The notes beneath the pieces are model-generated. The model was not told where the DNA came from, searched no databases, and was given only the letters and a program-made list of their open reading frames with translations. Position numbers and translations under genes: made by a program. 64,000 nt of DNA, from contig CM047808.1 in NCBI GenBank assembly GCA_026214975.1, forward strand, positions 54,338,583-54,402,582. Direction: 5' to 3'. The first letter of the stretch is position 1. The number at the start of each line of letters is the position of its first letter. This DNA is from Gentiana macrophylla (lineage: Eukaryota > Streptophyta > Magnoliopsida > Gentianales > Gentianaceae). Shown piece after piece: positions 47,158 through 57,068 of this stretch.

Positions 47158-49250
47158 CACGTTGTTGTAACTTGCTGTTAATGGTGGTGAACAAAACCAA
47201 AAGGTGAGTCTCTGAAAAATATACAACCATCGAATTTAAAGATTTAGAACAAACGTATGTTTATTATATTTTTGGGCCCTATTTCACATTATGTTTCAAT
47301 CTGAAGACAACCCGTGTTCAGCCGGTAAAGCTACCGACGGCCAGGTTTGGTTGAATTCTTATGTCTGCCCTATTTTATGAATTGAATGAGAGTGGTTCGT
47401 TATTTATTTTTTTATGTTTCAATCTGAGATTGATGTTTCGTTTCATTGCTTGCTGGTGCATAAAATGGGCAGGAAGAAAAATACAGGCTTACGCTGAGTT
47501 TCAGTTGGATGCTCCAATATATCCGCCAAAGGTAGAGTAGAAGATTGAAGCTATTCCAACTTCCAGATGGTTTATTAAGTGATTCGGCCTGTTCCGGTAG
47601 GCTGATGATGAAAAAGGTAATTCGGTTTTAAGATTTTTTATACATAAAGATGCTTTCTTGGAATCGAAATAGTTGTAACCATTCCGTAGGAAAATGTTTT
47701 GATCGACTACTATGAATTATTGTTTGTGCAGAGTGCATTTGTTCTATGAATTGTTTTATTTCTTCTGTTTTTAGTTGTTATGGTTTTTTTAATTGCCCTT
47801 TTTACATTCCCATTTGTGCTTTTGTGGACAAGATTTGACCGATACATGTTCTAATCATTGTCATGAAAGCAGCAAGAAGACCTGATACTCAAGCTACCAG
47901 GTAAAATCGATCAGGTTGATAGATTTTTTTTGTGATCCAAAGAGGTCCAAATTTCAACTTTCTACATCTGTATGTTTTTTTTTCATGGTGGTGGTCTGCA
48001 TACAATTTTTTATTTTTAGGAAGTGGAGACAACATTTTAAGAAGCAAGTTGTTTTACAAAGGTGAAAAAACCAATTCAGTAAAGAATTGAACGCTGCTTT
48101 GTTGTGCTGTTTTTCTCATGACTTTGAGATGTGTTTTGGACCAAGTATAGCTGCTGCAATTGGTGTTGCTGAGCTAAGTTTTCTTTACCACTTTCGTATG
48201 AATAATTTACGAGTGTTGAGGATTTGTGAGTGTTAGTTTTTCACTTTTTCAGGACTTCTATCATGTTTAATGCAACATAGAGAAATGTGTTTGCCTACGT
48301 TTCTAATTTACTTTTTGCCCTTTCCATTTCAGTGTGAAAAATCTTCTGAAATTGAATTGCATTAAATTACATTAACCTTCATTGCCTTGAGGTCCATAAA
48401 CACATTCTTTCAAATGATGCAAATGGTGGCGCAAATATCTTTTTAAGCATTCTTTTGCATTCATTAATGTTCTGTTTTTTTAGGTTGATTTCCAAATCAT
48501 GAGTGGTCTTTTTTTTTTCCTTTCCTTCTTTTGGTTGTATATGTCATTGCTAATCATCATTCCTGATGAATTTGTTACTATCTGTTCTTACTAACTTGGG
48601 TTTCCATTATGGAATTTTTATGGTTTACACTGTGAACAACTCTGATTTTTATTGAAATTTGTTTTCTTTGCTAAATATTCATTATTCTTCTTTGTAGTGT
48701 AATTCATCATTGCAACGTTGGAGGATTGGGCTGAAGCGGAAAATATGCTGTGAAGAAAATGAAATTGAGAGTGTACTCAAAATCTATATGTTTTAGTAGA
48801 CTATCAAAATCAGGGTACTCAAAATTCCATATTGAATTGCCACCGCATAACTAAAGGTTGTACTTTCTATTTTCTCATAGAAATTTTACATCAACAGGTG
48901 CCTTCATTGGCCTTCCCTAATTAGCCATAATGACAATTAATGTTAACAGAACAAGTGAAAATTAATGTATGACTTTTGACAATTAATGATAACTTTTTCG
49001 CTACCTCAGAGGAAGTTTGCAAAAGAGAGGATACAAGTGCTTATTGACATAAAGCAATTAGGATTTTTATAATTTGTATTGTGGCTTTGTAATTTTCATT
49101 ATTTTCATGTGCTTATTGAAACTAGGATTTTTATAATTTGCATCATATGGATTTTTTAGTTTTAAGGTAATCATAATAGAGACACTCAGTGAAAAATGAA
49201 ATGAATCCCAAAACAATTGATGCCTTTTTCCTTTCATTTACGTCACCACA
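47158..49250. other. Helitron A right arm, mostly intron-like sequence
   Basis: T-rich sequence with a few exon-like pieces, for example 47472-47540 (YAEFQLDAPIYPPK in one frame) and 47869-47910 (QEDLILKLPG, then GT). These could be parts of a captured gene. Nothing else recognised. Confidence 0.3.
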
Positions 49251-49269
49251 GCATTATGCACGGGTTTCA

Positions 49270-49335
<66 letters not shown>

Positions 49336-49423
49336 CTTTAAATCAATACTTAGAATAAATCTAATATTTCGTTTTAAATAAAATGACACGTCTGTAGCTT
49401 CATAAATCTAATATTACAAGATT

Positions 49424-49601
49424 GTTCTCATTTGTAAAGTATATTTTATGTACGTTTTTTTATAATATATATCCAAGATCATTTAATCGGGAAAAAAAAA
49501 AGTAATCTTTTAACACACTTTCATGCGGCGTGTATATGGATTAAGCCTAAGGGAAGATGGGTATCACTGCTTAAAGATTAAAACGTTGCTGCTCTTTGTA
49601 T
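49424..49601. other. Flanking AT-rich DNA
   Basis: Right flank of the gypsy insertion after AGATT. No gene or repeat recognised. Confidence 0.4.
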
Positions 49602-49873
49602 CAGGGACGGACCCAGCTCATTGAGGGTGGGGTGCACAGCCCCCTCTCAAATTTCCAGATGAAGTTACTAATATACCCCTCTTATAATAATAAAATTGTG
49701 TATGTATATATTATTACATATAATTTTTACAGCAATTATTCATTTAGTTCAACTGGTTAGAACCTTTGTTAGTTATCCTAAGGTCATGATTTCTAGACAT
49801 TGTTGTTGAGTTTTTTTCCTCACATTTTTTTTTATTTGGCCCCGACTGGAAAATTTTCGTGGATCCGTCACTG
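49602..49873. mobile_element. hAT-like MITE with tRNA-like core
   Basis: Imperfect terminal inverted repeats CAGGGACGGACCCA (49602) and its counterpart TGGATCCGTCACTG (ending 49873), 12 of 14 matching. The flanks ctttgtat and cattgaat match at 6 of 8 positions, a plausible decayed 8-bp duplication. Inside, 49744-49797 (ttagttcaactggttagaac ... ggtcatgatttct) resembles the A- and B-box region of a tRNA gene. Confidence 0.55.
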
Positions 49874-49881
49874 CATTGAAT

Positions 49882-50728
49882 AATATATAAAATGACAACT
49901 CTACCCTCATCTTCATCTTCATCTTTTTTTTCATCATCACACTCCTTCCCCTCTACACCTAAAGCCCCAGCCTCCTTTCACTGCGTTATCCCTCCAGTCT
50001 CCCACAAAATCCCCTCCAAACCCCACATATATTACAAGAAGAACACAAAGCATTCTTTAAAGAAAAATTGAACATCATAAACCCAAACAAAAATTACAAG
50101 CTTTCCTTTCCTTTTCCATCCCACCCACCTCAAATCTGCATGTACCTTACTCTCTTTCTTCTATAATCTTCCTTTTACAGCCGTGGTGGAAAAAAAAAAT
50201 ATTCACACAATTATTTATTCTAAATATGGGCTGAAAAATTCAACGAAATGCTGGCCGGCAATCGAAATAAGAATTTACTTAGAGGTATGATTGCAATTTC
50301 TATCGGTGATAAGTTTATTAGTATTAGTATGACTTATGACGATGATGATGAAGATAAATTTTCAATTTGATTATTGGTGGTGGTTAAGGATGTAAAAGTG
50401 TTCTTTTATTTTTATTTTTTTTGATACAGTAAAAGAGTTCTTTGCTGTAAAATAAATTCCTTGTGTTCTTCTTTCCCATTTCCATTCTAAAGGAAATTTG
50501 GGTCGGTAATCTGTATGTGGGAAGGAAAGGGCCGGTGGGTTTGATGAAGAATTTTTTTTTAACAGAGTGAAGAAGAAGAATAAAAGGGTACTTTTGCCAC
50601 TTTATATAATATAAATTCAATTGAAAGGTTGCCTTTGTTTTAATTTTGTAGCCCTGGCAATACAAAGACCCTAAGATGAGGTGGCTGACAATTATGGTAG
50701 AGAAAGAAGATTCTGAGGACTACAACAT
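49882..50728. other. Unassigned region upstream of a gypsy leader
   Basis: C/T-rich then AT-rich sequence. A 40-codon open stretch at 50248-50370 (plus; MLAGNRNKNLLRGMIAISIG, ending in an acidic run) has no recognised family. Part of this may be the LTR of the gypsy element whose leader starts at 51036, but no partner LTR is in the window. Confidence 0.3.
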
Positions 50729-50737
50729 TTTTCTTAG

Positions 50738-50841
50738 GAGTAATGATACGGCACAACGGTTGTGCCACATATATAAATCTAAGATGATCATTACCGTTTT
50801 GTCACTCGTTACGGCATAATCTTGTATCTGTATCATTACTC
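50738..50841. mobile_element. 104-bp Mutator-type MITE
   Basis: Perfect 12-bp terminal inverted repeats GAGTAATGATAC / GTATCATTACTC and a perfect 9-bp target duplication TTTTCTTAG at 50729-50737 and 50842-50850. The 9-bp duplication points to a MULE transposase. Non-coding. Confidence 0.85.
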
Positions 50842-51037
50842 TTTTCTTAGATTCTCCTTATTTGTCTTTTTGTGTTTTGTTTATCAGCACTCTTTCTGTT
50901 TTTCCTCTTTTTGTGGCAAACCAGACATTACATCTTCAGCAAGTGGAGAATTGTAAAGAGTTTTTGTATTATTTACCAAAAAGGAAATTATCAGAGCTTT
51001 TTGATTCTGTGTTTTTCGTTTCGATTTCTTCGTCATT

Positions 51038-51049
51038 CGGTATCAGAGA
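51038..51049 (+). promoter_or_regulatory. Primer-binding site of a gypsy remnant
   Basis: CGGTATCAGAGA after an LTR-like end (...CGTCA, 51035). It matches 10 of 12 bases of the initiator-Met site. Confidence 0.5.
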
Positions 51050-51074
51050 ATAAGTTCACTTTTGCGTGATCTGA

Positions 51075-51615
51075 TTGCTGGCATTGACGAAGAAGAGAGA
51101 AGAGTACATCCTTGATGTCGATCGGGAATCAAGGGACCTTAGGGATTCCATTGACGGTTTGAACTGGAATCTGATGACCTTCAAACTGGAAATGCCTCAA
51201 GCTATTCGAGATTTGAGAAATGGGAGTAGATGCTCAAGGAACACTCAACAACCGAGTTCCAAAACTCCATTGGGAATGTCTGGAACATCGTATGTACACC
51301 GGAAAATGCAAGAGGGGTGCAATCGGTACAATCCCCAAATTGTAAAAACCAGAAAAGTAGCTGAGATTTACGGGAAGTTGAGCCGACCACCGAACTGTAA
51401 TGATGGAAGCTCATATTCAGATCTTGACGCCAATGACTAGGAGAAGCAGGGAGACGAGGAGGTAGGGTTCGGTTCCCATTTTAAGAGGTGGTCCAATCAT
51501 AATTGAGGTCTTTACTATAGATTAAATATGGAAATTCTGATTTTTGATGGGACACTTCACAAGGAAGATTTTTTTGGATTGGATAGACTGCATTGAGGAC
51601 TACTTTGAAGGTTAG
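51075..51615 (+). pseudogene. gag N-terminus of a gypsy element, truncated
   Basis: An open frame to 51440 with a charged, probably coiled-coil start (KREEYILDVDRESRDLRDSI), then stops, then at about 51528-51610 a shifted stretch with MEILIFDGTLHKEDFF, which resembles the start of the gypsy capsid domain (FDGT...ED-F-DW). The sequence is cut by the Tat-type LTR at 51616. It is the outer host of that insertion. Confidence 0.55.
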
Positions 51616-52220
51616 TGATGGAGGTCGGATCGGCACCCCGCCACGTGTTATCCCTATAGTAATCTAACAGCAAACGAGGGTAAATAATAAACATCTTAAG
51701 GGTCAAGAGCCTCAAGGATCCGAACAAAGCTCTGCTCGGCCCCTCCCCGACATCGGTAGGTCGGCCTTGGAACAAACGAGCCCTCACGGCTCGGCTAAAG
51801 TCTATCTCATAGCCAATTCCCCGTGTGCATATCACGACCAGATAAATACGGAAAGAATCCCAAGTCTTAACAATTATGATCCTGACACTAAGATATGTCC
51901 ATAATTATCCCCTAAAATCAAGGGAATAAAATCATCATTATCTCTTCCTTAGGGAACAAGAAATTAGAGTTCAACATGGACACGCTACACGCAACGCTAG
52001 GGCACAAGCCCCTTCTATATACACAAACCCTTAGGAACTACGGAGACTTGATTCCAATACACACTCATTGGATACGTAGACAGCTTGAGATACAGTTTCT
52101 CAAGTGCAGTCTAAACCACCACCCCCTGTTTCACCTCTTTTTAGGGTTCCTCCTTGAACAAATTGTCATTCAGAGGAAGGAAACCCCGGATTTAATACCT
52201 GACGATTTCTAACATCGTCA
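51616..52220 (+). repeat. 5' LTR of a Tat-type gypsy element
   Basis: Starts TGATGGAGGTCGG and ends AACATCGTCA, followed by a T and the primer-binding site. A TATA-like box lies at about 52015-52023 (tctatatac). It contains several CTCGGC / TCGGCC words at 51618-51800. Only this LTR is in the window, so the left edge is set by TG and the upstream gag break. Confidence 0.65.
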
Positions 52221-52221
52221 T

Positions 52222-52239
52222 TTGGCGCTAGAAGGAAGG
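52222..52239 (+). promoter_or_regulatory. Primer-binding site of the Tat-type element
   Basis: TTGGCGCTAGAAGGAAGG directly after the LTR. The TGGCGC start is typical of Tat-type gypsy elements. Confidence 0.6.
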
Positions 52240-52276
52240 CCTCACTGACCGTTTTGTTCAAAGTTCCGGAATCAAC

Positions 52277-52573
52277 ATGGTGACAACACGACAGCAAGCG
52301 GCTAACGGCAACCACGCTAATAACGCAATAGATTCAAATGCCAACAACCAACACCAACAACAAGAAGAAATCACTCTCGACGCTACCCACCAAGCGTTAG
52401 TGGATCAGCTTATGGCACTTGATGATGCAACCAAGCAAGCCATTCTCGACGCCGCCTTGAAAGAAAAAGACGAAGAAAAGGAAGATCCTTTGGACGAGGA
52501 TTTGCAGGAACAGGACCTTCAAGGACAAGACCTGTCGAGGGAGAACTCACCGGAAAGTAACTCGGAGGAGGAA
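52277..52573 (+). pseudogene. gag N-terminus of the Tat-type element, cut by insertion
   Basis: An open frame from ATG 52277 (MVTTRQQAANGNHANNAIDS), Asn/Gln-rich then strongly acidic (DEEKEDPLDEDLQEQDLQGQ). The N-terminal low complexity is common in Tat gag proteins. Native sequence stops at 52573 where the Athila LTR begins; the last 12 codons of the open frame are LTR sequence. No downstream gag or pol of this element is in the window. Confidence 0.6.
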
Positions 52574-54147
52574 TGTCACGGATTTTATCAACACAAAATA
52601 AACAAGTAATAATCCGGTTAACCTCAAGTATAAGGATCGTAGTAATAGCGGTTAATGCCGGGTCGATCTTACGGGGAACTAAACGATTGTGACTTCTAGT
52701 TTTTATCTAACTAACCTATGTCACGATTACTAAGCTAAATAACGGATAAAACTAAACGAATACTGAAAATTAAACTTAATGAAACGTAAAAGCGACGTAA
52801 GAGATTATCTAAAGCCGTGAAAGATACGGGTCATGCGAACCAATTTAAACTAACTAATCTAAGATGTAGATAAAAGTAACTAACTAGACAAATTCAAGCT
52901 TTTAAGGATTTAAATCAAATTTATAACGAGCAAACGAGGATTGATCCACCTATCCAACAAGCATTGATTCCCTATCTCGATTATATTGCAGTTTTTATTC
53001 AGGTTGTGATTCACCTCACCTAAACATGAACCCTAATTCCTTAGAAAGTTCATCTATCAATCTACTATCTTCCGATGTAAGATTAACGCGTTTAATAACC
53101 GAAGGTGCAAACTTTGTGTTTATAATCTAAGTAATCGCACCTATTAACTTCCGTTATGATAGATTCGAAAGTTACTATTCTTATTCATGGTGATCTAGGG
53201 TTTATTAAGACTTCCATCAACAATAAACAATCAACACAAACATATCTTCCGATATAAAAGCAAATTAAACATGAATAAGAAACAACCTTTATTAAAAACT
53301 CACAAAGATAATCGAAGAAAACGAAATCAACAATTGTTGGACGGCTTCACAATACTCGTTTGATGAAGCTTTTAGCCTCTGAACATCCTCAAAGAACTCA
53401 AATTTGCGTAAACAAATTGCATAAAAAGTAACTAGTGTTTAATCTAAACTAAGAGCATAAAAATAGGAATAAAAAAGATGAAAACGCAGCCTAAAGCCGC
53501 CTAGGTTTAGGGTTTTGAATAATGTGTGTATGATCCTCTTTTGTGGAGAAAACAACCGACTATATATAGATTTTAAAGTCGGTTCTCGCTAAGTCGCCAC
53601 CGGACGCCCGTCTGAAACCTTGAACGCCCGCCCACTCTTCAATAAAACTTCGAATCGGGCCGAAGTCATGACGACAGACGCTTCGTCCGCACGGGCGCCC
53701 ACTCCAGCGTCAAACTTCCTCGAATCAAAGATGACATCCTCGACGCTGCTCAATTACATCGACGCCCGCCCACCGGACGGAGATTCAGACGCCGCTTTGA
53801 TATGATCGATTTTGATTTATTTATCTTTATCTCTTCTATCTCTATCCCACTTCTTCATTATCTCTTTTATCATCAAATTAGCTCGAACTTAATCAACCTT
53901 TGATCATCTTTTGAGCCTCAAACATGTATCTATAACACATAAAAACATCGCAAAATGTAATAATGCTCAAATAATCATAAAATCACAATTAAAACGCCAA
54001 AATTAACCAAGTTTGCGATTAACTCATTTAAAATCTCATTTGCTCAATATATCCATTAAACCTCGCGTTTCTTATGCAATTTAGTACAAATACGGGAAAA
54101 ATATCATAGAATATAGCGTTATAAACCGTATAAATTCACCCTTAACA
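52574..54147 (-). repeat. 3' LTR of the Athila-type element
   Basis: 1574 bp, beginning TGTCACGG and ending CCTTAACA on the plus strand. The left flank AGGAA (52569-52573) would be the target duplication. A minus-strand TATA box is at 53560-53569 (CTATATATAG). CG-rich words around ACGCCCG / GGGCGCCC are clustered at 53596-53790, just upstream of the TATA box in the transcribed direction. Confidence 0.8.
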
Positions 54148-54164
54148 ACTCCCCACACTTAAGC
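54148..54164 (-). promoter_or_regulatory. Polypurine tract of the Athila-type element
   Basis: The minus strand reads GCTTAAGTGTGGGGAGT directly before the LTR start TGTTAAGG. Confidence 0.75.
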
Positions 54165-55525
54165 TTTTGCTCGTCCCGAGCAAAACAAAACAAAAGTTAG
54201 GCTCGAGAGAAAACAGCATCTAAACGTGCATAACACATATCCAATAAATCGAAAGTTCACCTCAGTGCAGCATATATAGCCATAATAAACTTCCACTATA
54301 TCCAAACTTGAGAAACTCAAAGCAAAACTAGCTAATACCCCTTGTAGACTAGTAATAAAGGACACTCATAAGATGCACCCTACAAACGTGATATATCCCG
54401 AAAAGAATGATCGAATATATCTAGGGCCTTTCAAAAATACTCGAGAGGATAATCCCTACAACATATCTCGCTTATTTATACTTTGGGATAAGATGACGAT
54501 AACTTAGTCTTATATACATTTCATAACACTTTATCGCTTGATTTAACTTTTCACTTAAAACACACATCGAATGAGCTCTTGCCTCGTCACATAGCAGAAT
54601 AGGACATTTCGAGATAATACCCTACCTTACTCCAATCATAAGGCGACTTTTTCTGACTGCATGAGCTTTTAGTCATCATAGTGGTATAGGACATACGTGG
54701 TATACCCTATCTCACTCAAATCATCGACCCGACTTTCGACACACCCAATAATTCTTCATATTAATTCAACTTTTTCACTTTGACAATAAGTTACGTGTTA
54801 CTTATCACATTCAAACCTTAGATATTCACAGTATCTCATACTCCGGATCCAAATACAAACTATCATAAATCTCACGATATGCACGTAGCACTAAGCACAT
54901 GACTTAAAAGATAATCAAAAATTACTGATCCACAACGGGGTATAACTTTATAAATTAGCTCATCATTCACTATGGCTCGTGAAAAATAGTGTCAGGTGAA
55001 ACATCTAACTTACCAAATATATGATACATTTAATCGAATCGCCTACTCGGGACAAAACAAAAACGACAGTGTCGGAAAATTTCAAAAATTTTAGCTCATT
55101 TGCATAGAAACATTACGAATTAAACAAATGTGTAGATACATATCGAAACATTCCTCAAACATTCCCCTCCCCCACACTTAAAAATCAACATGTCCTCATG
55201 TTGTGTAAAACGAAAGAAAAAGGAAAAGACTTAGCTGATTTAAATCGAAACTCGAATCGTTGGTCGCCGGAGCCTTCATAATGATATCAAGAATGCGTAA
55301 CTGCACAATGTAGATACCGCACATCTTAGACAACATGGAACCATCTCGGGAAAACGGGAGTCATACCAACATGAAAAGAGAATCAAAAATAAAGGTAAAG
55401 CAAAGTGAGAGCACACAATACATTCGTAAAGTTGAAACACGCTTGAAATGAAAGTACGCTGCGCGCTTATGGCTTACAAGATCCATCGAAAATAAATAGT
55501 AGCAATATCAAAATTACAATGAACC
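54165..55525 (-). other. 3' non-coding region of the Athila-type element
   Basis: No coding signal. It includes the second polypurine tract at 55163-55180 and shares short blocks with the LARD-like element (tcgtcccga-caaa beside the first tract; tgtcctca and aaaagacttagct beside the second). Confidence 0.6.
55163..55180 (-). promoter_or_regulatory. Second polypurine tract
   Basis: The minus strand reads TAAGTGTGGGGGAGGGGA, about 1.0 kb upstream of the LTR-proximal tract. It is longer and more G-rich than the LTR-proximal one. Confidence 0.55.
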
Positions 55526-57068
55526 TTATAAGTAAAAAAATGTCAATACAAAACAACCAACGTGAAAATAGACAAATAAGATCAAGGTTGGCTCGGTGCC
55601 GCGAATCATCAATTTGGAGGATCGAGGAGGAGGTCCGAAAGGTGGTGCCGTAGCCTCTAGCCGCCGAGTCAGCCGCTCCTCATCCGAAGATGACTCAGAG
55701 TCGTGTAGAGCATCCGCAATGACCTGCTCAATCTCATCAGCAAAAAGATAACCAACGGAGCTCGGATTGAAGATTCTGTCATCCTCGGCCGCCGCCCTCA
55801 CGGATGCAATCAAGAATCGTCAAAATGTTGTTCTGTGTATCCCGAATATCGCCGAGCCATTCCCGGAAACTATTGGCCATGCTTAACCGCATCCTGACAG
55901 CGGGAGATAAAGGAGGAAGGGAGGATGCACGAGGCGTTGCCGATGAACCAGGCTCGGAGGTGCCTCCGCCTCGAAATGTCCCGAGGGCTTACTCTTTTCC
56001 TTTTGTATAGCCTCAGGTTCTTCGGTTTATGATCCGCCCCAAACTCGGCACACCGCATCGAGACACAAACGTGGATCAAGTGAGGGACGATCAAGCTCCG
56101 TGTATAAACCTTCGATTGATCGAGATCTCGCCATACAATGCCTGGCCCCACATCCACATTCAAGCCAAATGTCAACGCATACAACATGCCCAGTCACCTA
56201 TATGAAAATGTGTCAAGTTGTTCTTAGGCAACAACCGACTCTGAATGAATCGACACTCGACCTTCCAATCCTCCGTCCAGTGTCGGTAACCAACTCTCTT
56301 CCGGTCTCCTCCCGGTCTCAACGCCCGTGCCACATCCGGGCAAACTCTCAATCTTAACTCCTCCAAAGGATCCCGTCCCAAACTCGCCTATGCACAATCT
56401 CCTCCTTATAATCCCGACCCTAAAGCCGCTAAGTTGTATTTCGATTAATCACCTCCGGTGTAAAGGAACTTCCACCCTCGAACCACGACTACCTTTGTCC
56501 CCAAGTCGGTTTCCGAACAGCTTTGCATAAAATTCCCGAACTAGTGGAGCTATTCACCGGGGTAGTCGGGATTGTCATCAAGGCTTCCCACTTCCTATCC
56601 TTAAGCAACTTAACGAACCCCGGATCGACCTTCGCCTCCAAAATAGCCCTCTCAACCAACATGTTTCTTGAAAAGTAGTGTTGAGTATAAACTTCATGGG
56701 CTCTGTGGTTCACGAATCGACGAGGCAATGGCATCGGGCAACGGTTTTAGATTTCTTTCTGTGAGGGTCGCCCTTGTGTACAACCGGTTCCTCCTCCCGG
56801 GTAGCATCGACAGCTTCTCACCCTGATTTAAACCTCCACCTCTCTCGAACTCTGGCATCCGTACTCAAAGGCACATCATCATCGGTCTCGACTCCGAGGT
56901 TGGCTCATCTCTTAAGGTTGCCCTAGTTTGGGTGGCTCTGTGGGGTTGCTCACGAATACTCACACCCGGTTAGGATCAACTAAGGTAGGGTCAATTTCTT
57001 TACGCTTTTTCCCGCCTCCCGGCCACTTCCTTACCATGCCTCTTCACGATCGCTTTCTTATGAACCAT
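55526..57068 (-). pseudogene. env-like / plant transposon protein ORF of the Athila-type element
   Basis: Minus-strand pieces from an ATG at 57068 (MVHKKAIVKRHGKEVAGR) through 56489-56734 (RRFVNHRAHEVYTQHYFSRN, LLKDRKWEALMTIPTTPVN), 56172-56381 and 55526-55813 (acidic, ESSSDEERLTRRLEATAPPF). The block around RFVN...SRN-ER...KWE is the conserved part of the plant transposon protein domain found in the 3' ORF of Athila-group elements. Stops and shifts throughout show that it is dead. No transmembrane segment could be supported. Confidence 0.65.

Larger units (their letters stand above)
43966..49275 (+). mobile_element. Helitron-like element A (plus strand), non-autonomous
   Basis: Starts TCTATACTATATATATAT then AGGAAGGGTTTTAACTCAATTACCC and ends ...GCATTATGCACGGGTTTCATACTAT. 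The last 17 bases, GCACGGGTTTCATACTA, are identical to the 3' end of element B. Its start also resembles that of B (GGAA...TCAATTA-CCC). The hairpin at the 3' end is degraded. About 5.3 kb with exon-like cargo and tandem repeats but no Rep/helicase motif seen. Confidence 0.6.
5711..49418 (-). mobile_element. Chromodomain Ty3/gypsy element (Tekay/Del-like), split by nested insertions
   Basis: The left end is TGTAACGCCCCG (5711) and the right end ...TATTACA (49418), with the 5-bp duplication AGATT at 5706-5710 and 49419-49423. On the minus strand the order is 5' LTR (49418-38375), primer-binding site, gag, protease, RT, RNase H, integrase, chromodomain, polypurine tract and 3' LTR (15525-5711). 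Removing the inserts at 5846-13364, 18032-23287, 23799-36298 and 40291-49275 leaves about 9-10 kb, normal for this lineage. Stops, frameshifts and lost catalytic residues show that it is old and dead. Confidence 0.85.
38375..49418 (-). repeat. Right LTR (5' LTR) of the Tekay-like element, interrupted
   Basis: The LTR is 38375-40290 plus 49276-49418. It aligns with the left LTR, including the palindrome cluster (39578-39812) and the (TA)n tract. The tract is split by the two Helitron-like elements. The last 25 bp before AGATT differ from the left LTR. Confidence 0.78.

Noticed and set aside
46999..47226. Open frame with a His-Pro repeat on the minus strand
   Set aside because: It is produced by the (GGGTGT)n tract on the other strand; no start context or family signature.
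40291..49275. A single TIR DNA transposon defined by the 17-bp inverted ends
   Set aside because: The ends have Helitron-type hairpin and CTAG/T features, two TC-type starts lie in the middle, and no target duplication beyond the TA repeat can be shown. Kept only as an alternative in the findings.
49744..49797. A functional tRNA gene
   Set aside because: No complete cloverleaf or acceptor stem can be drawn; it is only tRNA-like and embedded in a MITE.
53620..53805. 61-codon open frame in the Athila LTR
   Set aside because: Formed by the CG-rich palindrome cluster; no family signature.
56100..56530. Plus-strand open frames within the Athila env-like region
   Set aside because: They are opposite to minus-strand blocks with recognised conservation and show no motif.
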